Source: Agrobacterium sp. AGB01 (lineage in GTDB: Bacteria; Pseudomonadota; Alphaproteobacteria; Rhizobiales; Rhizobiaceae). From it: a stretch of DNA of 64,000 nucleotides. Below are positions 9,219 to 18,265 of this stretch, in pieces. The stretch covers positions 1 to 64,000 of the forward strand of contig NZ_JACVAB010000007.1 of NCBI RefSeq assembly GCF_014851585.1, in the 5' to 3' direction. A model generated the notes under the pieces. The model was not told where the DNA came from. It ran no database searches and saw only the letters and a program-made list of their open reading frames with translations. How positions within the stretch are numbered: position 1 is the first letter of the stretch; each line of letters starts with the position of its first letter. Position numbers and translations under genes: made by a program.

Positions 9219-10593
9219 ATGCAGCACGCAAAAATCACTCGAACGCAACATCCTGTCGGTCACGGAGGCTTCCACACCGGCTTAATCTCGACAGTTGAGG
9301 GAGGGGACGACGGCATCCGTTCGTCGAGCGAGCGCCCAATCGCCAGTTTTTCCTATGTTTACGATTGTGGATCGGAGCGGAGCGATGCATTTAACGTCGA
9401 ATTGTCGCTATATCGAATAGCATCGTCTGGTAAGACAGATATTCTCTTCGTTTCGCATCGACCGCCTGCAGGCGATGGCACCGGCCAAAACTGTCGTCGT
9501 ACCCTATCTCGACACGTTGGAACGCCTCTTGTTCGTGCTTTCAGATTTTGAGCTAGGGACCGCATCCAGAAGCTCACTCGACTACTTCGAAAACCCTGCG
9601 ACATGGTGGCTTTCAAGAGGTGCAGAGAGCGTGATTTTTCTGCAGCAGGGCGGGCCCAACGACGTTCCCCCTCCCCGCGGTGGAGCGCCCGATGGACCAA
9701 TTGATGGTCCCACGGGCCGCCGTCGGATAGCGCTTGAGGAAGCCCCACGGAAAAAAACTCCTATGAGCCGATTGGCTCCTCACTTGCGCGCGCCGCACGG
9801 GATGATCGACGATAGGCTCCTCCCGGCTGATCCGACATCCCGTGACGACGAACGGGGCGCCTTTGTTGCCGCGTCCGGTTCTTATCTGCAGCTCGAATGG
9901 AAGAACTCCGCCGAGGATCTTTGGTCCAAGGCGGACTGGATACTCCTTCCCTACGTTCATCCAGTCATTGATTCGACCCGCAAGCGATTTTTGTCGGATG
10001 TCAAAAAGGCGCTTGGCTTCCGAGGAAACGACAAAGCGAAACTCGAGAAGCGCATCCTGGAAAAATTAAGGTCTGTCGAACGCGCAAAGATACTGGTAGA
10101 AATTTATAATCGGCATTTTCCGGGGGGACACAACGCGATCTCGATGTCGCTTTATTCCGGGCCATTGTCGCGAGCCGAAGAGACAAGACGCATCCCGGGG
10201 TTTCCGTTACGGTCGTGGCGCTCTTCCTTGGAAGAGCCCGCTTATGGTCGACTCCATTGGCAAGATACAGCTATCGGCTGGTTAAGCACGGGCGACGCCG
10301 CACTCCGCCATGATAAATGGCGGCGGCCTTGGCTGGATTTTTTCGAGGACTTCGGCGACAGAATTTCGGTCATGACATTGCCGCATCACGGATCGGCCAA
10401 CAACTTTCACGCCGACATACTCAAATTCGGAGCGCTACAGTTCGCGCTCGCGACTACAGTCGAATCCCGTAATCGCGTCGCTCGCCTGAGAGAGACACTT
10501 GGCGAGGTGGAGAGGATGGGTATCCGGACCCGCGTCATCGACGACAGACGATTGGCCGCCTTTACAATCATCTGCGAGCGCAGCATGCCCTGA
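9219..10593 (+). pseudogene. Metallo-beta-lactamase-fold (ComEC-like) hydrolase, frameshifted with the zinc motif deleted
   Basis: Two open frames join into one MBL-fold protein. The first (from ATG 9219) runs through SYVYDCGSE and DILFVSH at 9453-9458, exactly where these proteins continue into the metal motif HxDH. Instead the sequence jumps to codons reading DRLQAMAPAKTVVVPYLDT in the +1 frame. The second frame, to 10593, keeps the later MBL landmarks GDAALR and LPHHGSANNF. The size of the missing part (about 26 bases, removing about nine residues) is inferred from family pattern and fits the frame change. The gene heads defence module A and should be inactive. Confidence 0.72.
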
Positions 10594-10654
10594 AATCACG
10601 CGTTCGCAGCCCTAAGAGCACACCAGGAAACCAGGTGAGGTTTTGGTCTGCGTC

Positions 10655-10864
10655 ATGCACCCCTACGACCGACCTGTGGGCGACGGGAGTCGTCCGGACA
10701 ACATCGTTTTCCCGCCAAGTATAAGGGCGGCGATCGGATCCACCACAGGGGAAGCCGAGCAGGTTTGCGGGAGCTGGGTGACAAGCTCAGGCTGCACGTC
10801 GGCACAAGTACTCGATTTGTTGCGTGCTGGTGACCACCGCGGTCCAGTTGTCGTTGCAAGCTGA
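10655..10864 (+). CDS. Small ORF of unknown function
   Basis: A 69-codon frame beginning at ATG 10655 (an in-frame TTG is at 10643) fills the gap between the broken hydrolase and the SIR2 gene. The product, with IRAAIGSTTGEAEQVCGSWV and AQVLDLLRAGDHRG, has no motif I recognise and no clear ribosome site. It may be chance coding in a spacer or a small module subunit. Low confidence. Confidence 0.25.
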   Translation: MHPYDRPVGDGSRPDNIVFPPSIRAAIGSTTGEAEQVCGSWVTSSGCTSAQVLDLLRAGDHRGPVVVAS

Positions 10865-10930
10865 GCGTTCAAGTGGTAGCGCGACTGTGTACCTTTCGTC
10901 TCAACGTAGGGTGGATTTGAGGGGGCCGGA

Positions 10931-12118
10931 ATGTCTAGTGAAGTCATATTCGGGCCTGGCCTTCCCAGCCTTCCCGAAGACCTTCTTCTTGCAAGGGATC
11001 AAGGACGCGTTCTTTTCGTCGTCGGCGCGGGCGCCTCATACCCGAAACCGACCCAGCTCCCCGATTTCGGCGGGCTCGTCGCGAAAATCTACGACATAGT
11101 TGACCCTTCAATGTCTTCTGCCATGGCAGCCGTCTCCAAAAAGGGCGGCCCTAAATGGGATGAGGTCACCGATCTGCTCAGCCACGAGCAGAGAACGGAG
11201 TTGAAATTCTTCTGCCAGCGCGAATTCGACGTCGTTCTTGGCATGCTCGAGCGTCGGATAGACGGAGATCCGAGCAAAGAAAGTACGATGCGTCGAGCAG
11301 CGACAGAAGTGCTGTCGCAGACGATTGAACCGAACCCCGTTCATGATGCGCTGGTGCGCCTTGGGCAGCGCTATGGTCAAACGCTCCTCGTTACTACCAA
11401 CTTCGACAGGCTCCTAAGCGAGGCTGCTTCGAAGCTCCGTGTCCAGCATGAAGCCTTCGCTCGAGGCGAAATACCTAATCCCAGTAGCAGCCGGGATTTT
11501 GGTGGTATCCTTCACATTCATGGAAAACTCAGCTGGCGTAAAGAAAAGGGGTCCGCGCTAATTCTGACCGATCAAGATTTCGGGGACTCATATCTCCGGC
11601 GCAATCTCATCACGTCGTTCCTGTATGACGCCGCAAGAATTTTTCACATCGTGCTTGTCGGTTATAGCGCAAGTGATTCGCCGGTCCGCTACCTTCTTAA
11701 TGCGATCGCTGCTGACGAGCGGCACTTTGTGGATCTTAAGCGGCGTTACGCCTTCGTTGGTTGCGAGCCGGGTGATGAGCGGATGGCCGTCGAGTGGCAG
11801 AGCCGGGGGATCACACCAATCGTCTACGACAAGGTCGACGAACATAAGGCGTTGAGTGATATCTTAGTGCGATGGGCGGACATCATCCCCGACAGACGGA
11901 ATGAGAAGGCGACGAAGTCCTACCTGAAGAAACTGGCTGCCCTCGACCCAGACAGTACCGAAGGTTTGGCTGCCCAATCGTTTCTCAGATATTACGCGCG
12001 GAGGTCCACCCCGAGCGAACAGGCCGATCTTGCGCGAATCCTTTCTGGAGCCAACCGATCGCCTCGCTGGCTAACGTTTTTGAATCGGGTTATCCGCGAT
12101 TCAGGGAGAGGGCGCTGA
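10931..12118 (+). CDS. SIR2-family (NAD-hydrolase type) defence protein
   Basis: A 395-residue SIR2-like protein. The Rossmann NAD site VVGAGASYP is at residues 30-38, the catalytic TTNFD at 155-159, HIHG at 195-198 and the late GYSASDSPV at 244-252. The Asn and His used by anti-phage SIR2 proteins to hydrolyse NAD+ are therefore present. Its stop is separated by one base from the next ORF (TGAaATG), so the pair is co-translated. Family knowledge: such proteins deplete NAD+ in infected cells (Thoeris, DSR, SIR2-HerA and others). Here the partner is a separate 882-residue protein, a combination I cannot match to a named system. Confidence 0.9.
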   Translation: MSSEVIFGPGLPSLPEDLLLARDQGRVLFVVGAGASYPKPTQLPDFGGLVAKIYDIVDPSMSSAMAAVSKKGGPKWDEVTDLLSHEQRTELKFFCQREFDVVLGMLERRIDGDPSKESTMRRAATEVLSQTIEPNPVHDALVRLGQRYGQTLLVTTNFDRLLSEAASKLRVQHEAFARGEIPNPSSSRDFGGILHIHGKLSWRKEKGSALILTDQDFGDSYLRRNLITSFLYDAARIFHIVLVGYSASDSPVRYLLNAIAADERHFVDLKRRYAFVGCEPGDERMAVEWQSRGITPIVYDKVDEHKALSDILVRWADIIPDRRNEKATKSYLKKLAALDPDSTEGLAAQSFLRYYARRSTPSEQADLARILSGANRSPRWLTFLNRVIRDSGRGR

Positions 12119-12119
12119 A

Positions 12120-14768
12120 ATGCCGAGGCTCAAACTTTCCGATACCGAGCGTAGAATTAACCTCATAACCAGAGCTTTCGCTACCGGTCGGCTGGAAGAC
12201 ATATCGGTTCTTGAATGGGCAATCGAGCTCACGTCAGACCAGATGGCCGAACGCGAATCTCTTCGAGATTTGTTTGAGTACCAACCGCAACAGGTTCGCT
12301 ACCCTTACAATCTGGCTTGGAGATGTGTCTTCGAACATTGGGAGAGGCCTGATGTCGAGACGCACCGCGAAAAATATGAGATCCGGAAGCAGCTAAAGGG
12401 AGGTGGTAGCCAGCGAGAGATGATTCGTCTGATTGTTGACGCGGTTCGGCCGTGGCTCCAGATCGACACCTCGAAACGATTAAGGGCCTTGTCGGGTGAA
12501 GCACAGCCCGCCAGACCGCGGCATCTCAAGCATCTCATCTACGCGTCGATCTCCAGTGGCAGCCGGTTGATGCCGGCCGACATCCGGCTTGAGGAAAACG
12601 AAGATCGCAACTTCCTTTTCGAATTGGCGACTGCCCTGAACGCAGCGCTACTCGCAGGATTGAACCTCGGCCATATGATTGGTTCAATTTCGAAGGATAT
12701 GGACGTCACAAACTGGCAGGTTCACCGAGCCTATTTTGTACCTCCGGACCAATATCCGGAAGGTGGCGGTGAGCCGGATCGTCATAGTGATGGGTTCGCA
12801 CCATCGACCAAGCTGATGTTTGCGGTGATGGAGCGTCTCAGTAGCCTTGATCTTCATGCCGCCCGAAGGGTTATCGACAATTGGGACCGGGAAGGCTGGA
12901 TGCTTTATCGGCGGCTTTGGGCTGCGGCTGCCCGGAACCCGGCGCTCGTCGATAGTGATGAGGTTGCAGCATTCCTTATTGAGCTTGCCGACCGAGAATT
13001 CTGGTGGGCGAGCGCATATCCGGAATTCGCTGAGTTGCGAGCTCTTCGATGGGCAACACTATCGCCCGACGACCAAAATCGCATCGAGCAGCGAGTCCTG
13101 AAAGGGGAGCCCGCAAAGCTCATTTCCAGCAGGATCGAGAAATCGGATAGGGCAGGTTACAAGGACTACCATATATTCGTGGAGCTTCGACGAATCCAGG
13201 CTGTGGGCGGAAACCTTACAGATAAGGGTCAGAAATGGCTCGAGGACTTTGCAACCCGGTCGGGAGACCTGCCGGCCATTGAATTGACGCATGGCTTCAA
13301 TCAGGGTGTCCGCCTGATCCATCGCGTGAGGACTGTCGAGAAAACATTCGACGCGATCCCGACAACCAAACTTCTGGACGAACTGGCGAAATCGCTCGCG
13401 GATACGGGCTGGGACGACAAAAGCCAGAATGCTTCGGAGTTTATCGCAGAAAATGCATCTGTAGTGCTCGGTCTTCTGCCGAAGGCCGAGGGTGCTGTCG
13501 CCGCCAAAGTGTGGCAAGCACTAGGATACGCTTACCGGCCCGAGAACCTCAACACCGCGCCGGACACGGCTTCGCAGGAAGATAAGGATAAGATCCAGAT
13601 CGCGCTTTCCATCTGTGTTTCGCTTGTCGACGAGCGCGCGACTGTTGTGTCGAAGGCCGTTGACGGCCTCGCGTCGTTCATGACGAGTTGGGATCGATTA
13701 CTCGCGAGGCGAGAGGAATTCCAGAATGCCTGGCTGCGGCTGTGGCCCTTCGCTGTCGAGAAAACGAACTCGAGCAAAGCAGATCGTTCCGAATACAGTC
13801 AGGAGGCTTTCAACTCCCCTGCCGGCCAGCTCGCCTTAGCCTTCGTCGAGACCTGCCCGACAGTAAAGAAGGGCGATAGTCCACTGGCAGATGGCTATTG
13901 GCCACAAATGCTTCAAGCAATGGGTGAGACCGTCGGAATCGCGCGGCTTCATGCGCAATTCGTTCTTGTCAGGGAACTGGCATACTTCATTGCGGCCGCA
14001 GAACAGTGGTCGAAAGATTTTCTTCTTCTGCCTCTCATCAACGCACTTGAAAGCCACGAAACCACCGTCTTGTGGGAAGCGTTTTCGATGGCGCACCTGC
14101 CTCAAAAGGAGGTCGTTGCTGAACTGGCCCCGTCACTTGTCGCAGCAGCACTATCTGACCGCTTGTCGAGTGAGGTTCGTGGGGATCTCTCAGAACGCGT
14201 CATCTGGTCGGCACTGACGGATCGTGCTGAGAAGGCCGAACCCGCTGTGCCAATCGATCTGATCCAGCAGATGTTGAGGTTGGGGAAAGATGAAGTCCGC
14301 ACCGAGGCCGTGCGTGCGTTTTCGCAGTATCTTGCACCAGACGATGGCTTAACAGAGGAGGAAAGTTTCGAGATCGTCAAAACCGTATTCTTGGACGTGT
14401 GGCCGAAGGAACTCACTCTCAGCTCGAAGACCGTTTCCGAGCGGCTCGCTCGACTGCCGGCTGAGGCTGCACCCTGTTATGTTGAAGCAACCGAAATGGT
14501 TCTCCCATATCTAACACCCTTTGACTGCTGGTCACTTTACGACTTTGGCGTCATCGATCTAGACGAGGATCGCAGTGAGTTCAAAATTATCGATGACCCG
14601 AAAAAAGCGGCGGCGTTTCTATCGATCTTAGATCGGTCGGTTGCCGGAGATGAAGGGGCGATCATTCCGAGTGGCCTGGAGAGGGCGCTGTTCCACATCA
14701 AGAAAATTTCACCAAAGCTTGAAAAGGATGTTCAATATCAGCGTCTTCTGATGTTGAGCAGGCGTTGA
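12120..14768 (+). CDS. 882-residue helical protein of unknown function, partner of SIR2
   Basis: A large, apparently all-helical soluble protein, without signal peptide or membrane segment. I recognise no catalytic motif. The C-terminal half has regularly spaced helices rich in Leu/Ala/Glu (LPQKEVVAELAPSLVAAAL, VPIDLIQQMLRLGKDEVRTE) that look like HEAT/ARM-type repeats. The start at 12120 follows GGGAGAGGG and lies one base after the SIR2 stop. By analogy with single-chain DSR proteins (SIR2 plus long helical C-terminus) it may be the sensor that recognises an invader protein and triggers the NADase. That role is inference. Confidence 0.82.
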   Translation: MPRLKLSDTERRINLITRAFATGRLEDISVLEWAIELTSDQMAERESLRDLFEYQPQQVRYPYNLAWRCVFEHWERPDVETHREKYEIRKQLKGGGSQREMIRLIVDAVRPWLQIDTSKRLRALSGEAQPARPRHLKHLIYASISSGSRLMPADIRLEENEDRNFLFELATALNAALLAGLNLGHMIGSISKDMDVTNWQVHRAYFVPPDQYPEGGGEPDRHSDGFAPSTKLMFAVMERLSSLDLHAARRVIDNWDREGWMLYRRLWAAAARNPALVDSDEVAAFLIELADREFWWASAYPEFAELRALRWATLSPDDQNRIEQRVLKGEPAKLISSRIEKSDRAGYKDYHIFVELRRIQAVGGNLTDKGQKWLEDFATRSGDLPAIELTHGFNQGVRLIHRVRTVEKTFDAIPTTKLLDELAKSLADTGWDDKSQNASEFIAENASVVLGLLPKAEGAVAAKVWQALGYAYRPENLNTAPDTASQEDKDKIQIALSICVSLVDERATVVSKAVDGLASFMTSWDRLLARREEFQNAWLRLWPFAVEKTNSSKADRSEYSQEAFNSPAGQLALAFVETCPTVKKGDSPLADGYWPQMLQAMGETVGIARLHAQFVLVRELAYFIAAAEQWSKDFLLLPLINALESHETTVLWEAFSMAHLPQKEVVAELAPSLVAAALSDRLSSEVRGDLSERVIWSALTDRAEKAEPAVPIDLIQQMLRLGKDEVRTEAVRAFSQYLAPDDGLTEEESFEIVKTVFLDVWPKELTLSSKTVSERLARLPAEAAPCYVEATEMVLPYLTPFDCWSLYDFGVIDLDEDRSEFKIIDDPKKAAAFLSILDRSVAGDEGAIIPSGLERALFHIKKISPKLEKDVQYQRLLMLSRR

Positions 14769-15091
14769 AGCTTCCGCAATCGAGCGAAACGTTTCTGGCG
14801 GAACACCTCGGCTGGCGTATTGTAACGAAAGGCAAGCTGAGCGGTTGTGTGTCGAGACGGCAAAACAACGTCATACTTCATCGGCCGTCATTGCCTCTGT
14901 GAAGCCGGCAAGGTTTAAATTTCAAATTACAAAAGTCCGCGGATTGTTTTCAACTGGCCGAAGTTCGAATCGACGGCCGAAATTTGCAAGGAAAGATCCG
15001 AGGGATTGGCAACACACACCTCGTGATTGCATGATCGACGTACCCACGGAAACGTGATGCGACAAGCCTGACGGTGTGAGAGGAGTGACAC

Positions 15092-16483
15092 ATGGCGAAA
15101 CCGGGAGCGTATGTATTAAAGCTCACGCGCGACCGCGAGGCGCTTTTTCATGAGGCACTAGAAGACCGAGAAATGTTTGCTGAGGCGGTACCGTCCTTTC
15201 CTCATGCCAGAGGAGCACCGCTTGTTTGTTTCATACTGAATTCTCGCGGGCGGATCTCGCATATTGCCAACGGCCGTCGCGGGGTTAATGCAGGAACATT
15301 CCAAAGTCGACTCAATCTTTCGGATATCGAACCCTTTCAAACCAAATTGACCGCGCAAGACATCATTGAAGGAGTTCCAGCCAGAAATCGAAAGGTGGTG
15401 GAGGAGCGGTTCAAGCATGGTGGTCTCTTAACGCCAAAGGCATTTGAGGAAGTCGTAGATCTTGTCGCCCGTTTGGCTCCTGAAACGGCACCATCAATAG
15501 ATCGATTTACGAAGGCTACGCGCCGTCGGCTTGCGACACTTGATCGCAGCGCTCGAGAGGCACTGGGTGCGCAAAAGGAAAGTGTAGCGACAGCCATGCT
15601 ACTAGCCGGCATCGAGCGATCGCCCTTGCAAGAATGGGTGCTTCGCGATGATGAAGCACCAGGCTCTTTTCTGGACGGCTTGAAACAATCACGACAGCGC
15701 GAAGATGAAATGATTATCCGCGATATGGCGGACGTACCCGGATACGACTTTATCCGCCGCGTTCCAAAGGCCTCGGCTGCCCTCTTCGTCGATGAAGAGA
15801 GCGGAACGCGCTTGACCGTCGTTCTCGCCAATCGTCTCCCGCTCGAAGAACAGACCGGAACGGATCTCATCTATTACAATGAGACCTTCAAGTCATTTAT
15901 ACTAGTCCAGTACAAAGCAATGGAGAACGACAAAGCGGAAGGCGCCGTATTTCGATTTCCCGAAAAACAGCTTTCAGAAGAGATTGCTCGGATGGACGCT
16001 TTTGTCACAGAGATCAATAAGCTTCAGGAGGAAGGCACAATCGATGACTTTCGCTTGAACAACGAGCCATTCTTCCTGAAATTTTGTCCGCGCATCCAAT
16101 TTGACCCTGATTCAAGCGGTGTCACGAAGGGTATGTATGTGCCGCTATCGTATTGGAAGCGTCTCGCGGACCACGATGGCATGGTTGGCCCTCGCGGCGG
16201 CCGCCGTCTAGCATACTCTAACGTGCGACGTTATTTCGATAATTCTTCATTCGCGAGTATGGTCAAAGGCGCTTGGATAGGGACCGTTGTAAGCCAGTCG
16301 TCCGTGATCGAGCGGTGGATGAAGGAGGTGATCGAGACCGGCAGAGCCATAGCATTCGCCGTGAAAACGGACGACAAGCCGGACGATGATAATGCGTCGA
16401 TCACCGTAAGGCCCGACCTTGATACAGGACTATTCATCGAAGCCAGTGACGAGGAGCCACAATTTATTGTTATGAAAAACTAA
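15092..16483 (+). CDS. Unknown defence-island protein with PD-(D/E)XK-like nuclease motif
   Basis: A 463-residue soluble protein starting at ATG 15092 after GAGAGGAG. Residues 250-280 read LEEQTGTDLIYY...FILVQYKAM: an acidic pair (E252/E253), Asp258 in a GxD context, then Gln273-x-Lys275 in a strand. This is the arrangement of the Q-x-K variant of the PD-(D/E)XK nuclease core, so a nuclease role is plausible but not proven. It ends 52 bases before the OLD-family gene and is probably in one operon with it. I know of no standard Gabija gene of this kind. Confidence 0.72.
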   Translation: MAKPGAYVLKLTRDREALFHEALEDREMFAEAVPSFPHARGAPLVCFILNSRGRISHIANGRRGVNAGTFQSRLNLSDIEPFQTKLTAQDIIEGVPARNRKVVEERFKHGGLLTPKAFEEVVDLVARLAPETAPSIDRFTKATRRRLATLDRSAREALGAQKESVATAMLLAGIERSPLQEWVLRDDEAPGSFLDGLKQSRQREDEMIIRDMADVPGYDFIRRVPKASAALFVDEESGTRLTVVLANRLPLEEQTGTDLIYYNETFKSFILVQYKAMENDKAEGAVFRFPEKQLSEEIARMDAFVTEINKLQEEGTIDDFRLNNEPFFLKFCPRIQFDPDSSGVTKGMYVPLSYWKRLADHDGMVGPRGGRRLAYSNVRRYFDNSSFASMVKGAWIGTVVSQSSVIERWMKEVIETGRAIAFAVKTDDKPDDDNASITVRPDLDTGLFIEASDEEPQFIVMKN

Positions 16484-16534
16484 GCTTGGCCAATATTGTG
16501 GCGTCAGCGGAGCGCAGTTTGCGTGAGGGGGGCT

Positions 16535-18265
16535 ATGGCGGTTATTCGCAAACTTGAGATAAGAAACTTCAGGTCCATTAGACAGTTGGACTGGTGGCCA
16601 ACCGACGGGATGAACTGCCTGATCGGAGCCGGCGATGCCGGCAAGAGCAGCATCCTCGATGCTATCGACTTTTGCCTCGGTGCCAGGCGCTCATTGACGC
16701 TCAGCGACTCCGATTTCCACAATCTCGAAGTTGAGAATGAGATTTCCGTCACGCTTGTTCTGGGACGATTGGATGAAAGTTTACGCAACTACGAGGCATA
16801 TGGCGACTTCCTCTCCGGCTTGCGGTCCGATGGTGTTGTCGAAGAGGAGCCAGGACATGATCTCGAAACGGTTTTGCGGCTCAACCTCACCGTATCCGGT
16901 GACCTTGAACCTCGGTGGCGCTTGTTGTCTAAGCGGGCACAGGATCGAGGTATCGATAGAGGGTTGAACTGGGGGGATCGTCTGACACTGTCGCCTACAC
17001 GGCTGGGGGACTGGGCTGAGAATAACTTGGCTTGGCGGCGGGGATCGGTCCTCAATCGCTTAAGCGAGGAGAAGCCTGATGCCTCCAAAGCGCTCTCAAA
17101 TGCAGCACGAGAGGCCCGAAAGGCGTTTGGCGCAGAAGCTGAAAAGCAGCTGGGTGGAGCATTGACGATCGTCAACAAGGCAGCACGGGAGCTCGGAGTA
17201 CCCGTCGGCACTGCCGCAAAGGCTTTGCTTGATACCCACTCGGTATCCGTCAGTGGCGGGACGATTGCGCTGCACAACGACATGGGCGTGCCTCTTCGCG
17301 GCCTGGGTATTGGTTCAACACGGCTTCTGATCGCTGGACTGCAGCGCGAGGTCGCAGAGAAGTCTTCAATCCTTCTTGTCGACGAAGTTGAACATGGGCT
17401 CGAACCACATCGTATTATGCGTCTGATAGGCTCGCTTGGGGCAAAAACAACACCTGCGCCGCAGCAGGTTTTCGCGACCTCCCATTCTCCTGTGGTTCTC
17501 AAAGAATTGGGTCATCATCAGCTTTTCGTAGTTAGGAAAAACGTGCACGGCTCGCATCATCCTTATGCGATTCCAGCAGACACTCAAGGAACGCTACGCG
17601 CGTTCCCGGAAGCGTTTCTTGCCCCATCGGTTTTACTATGTGAAGGTCCAACGTAGGTCGGCTTTATTCGCGGATTCGACCAATACTGTACCGCGCAGGG
17701 TCAAACATCTATGCAAGCCGCCGGCGTCGCTGTAGTCGACTGTGGCGGTGGTCATGCCGATCGACCGTATCAACGCGCCAAGGCGCTTATCGCACTCGGA
17801 TATCGCACGGCAATATTTCGCGATGACGACGTAAGACCTTCGCAAGCGCTTCAGACCGAAGTGACCTCTCTCGGCGGGACCACTTTCACATGGTTTGATG
17901 GTCAGGATATTGAAAGCGCGATCGTGTTCAATGTAAGCGATCACATCCTTCTGCAGATGCTGGATTATGCGGTTTCTATCCACGGTATCGATCTGATCGC
18001 GGCGCATATCTCATCTGCATCTCAGGGGTCAGACAACCTTCAAAATATCCGCAACTTCCTCTTTTCACCGCAACATTCAAGCTCGCCTTTACAGCGAAAC
18101 ATTCTTGCTCGCGCCTGTAGCGGAAAAAATGCCTGGTTTAAGTCGGTCACGCACATGGAGCATGTCGCGCTTCACATCCTCGGTCCGAACCAGGGAGGGA
18201 TCAACCCGGCGCTAACAAGTAAAATCAACGAGTTGTTAGGCTGGGCACAAACGACCTATGGATGA
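16535..18265 (+). pseudogene. gajA: OLD-family ATPase/TOPRIM nuclease (GajA-like), interrupted by an in-frame amber codon
   Basis: From ATG 16535 (GAGGGGG upstream) an AAA/ABC ATPase domain is readable: Walker A GAGDAGKSS at residues 31-39, Walker B LLVDEVEHGLEPH near 280-292 and TSHSPVV at 315-321. At residue 370 the TOPRIM motif begins (LLCEGPT) and is cut by TAG at 17654-17656. The same frame continues at once with VGFIRGFDQY, IFRDDDVRPS (the TOPRIM D-x-D) and further to 18265. Read through, it is 576 residues, matching GajA. A single GAG to TAG change restoring EGPTE is the simplest explanation. The truncated product lacks the nuclease domain. Confidence 0.85.

Noticed and set aside
14769..15091. 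Possible C-terminal extension of the 882-residue protein in another frame
   Set aside because: A short open stretch exists after the stop, but no homology supports a frameshift; treated as a spacer.
17711..18265. Separate TOPRIM gene starting at ATG 17711
   Set aside because: It has no ribosome site and is the direct in-frame continuation of the OLD gene past the amber codon, so it is treated as the 3' part of one broken gene.
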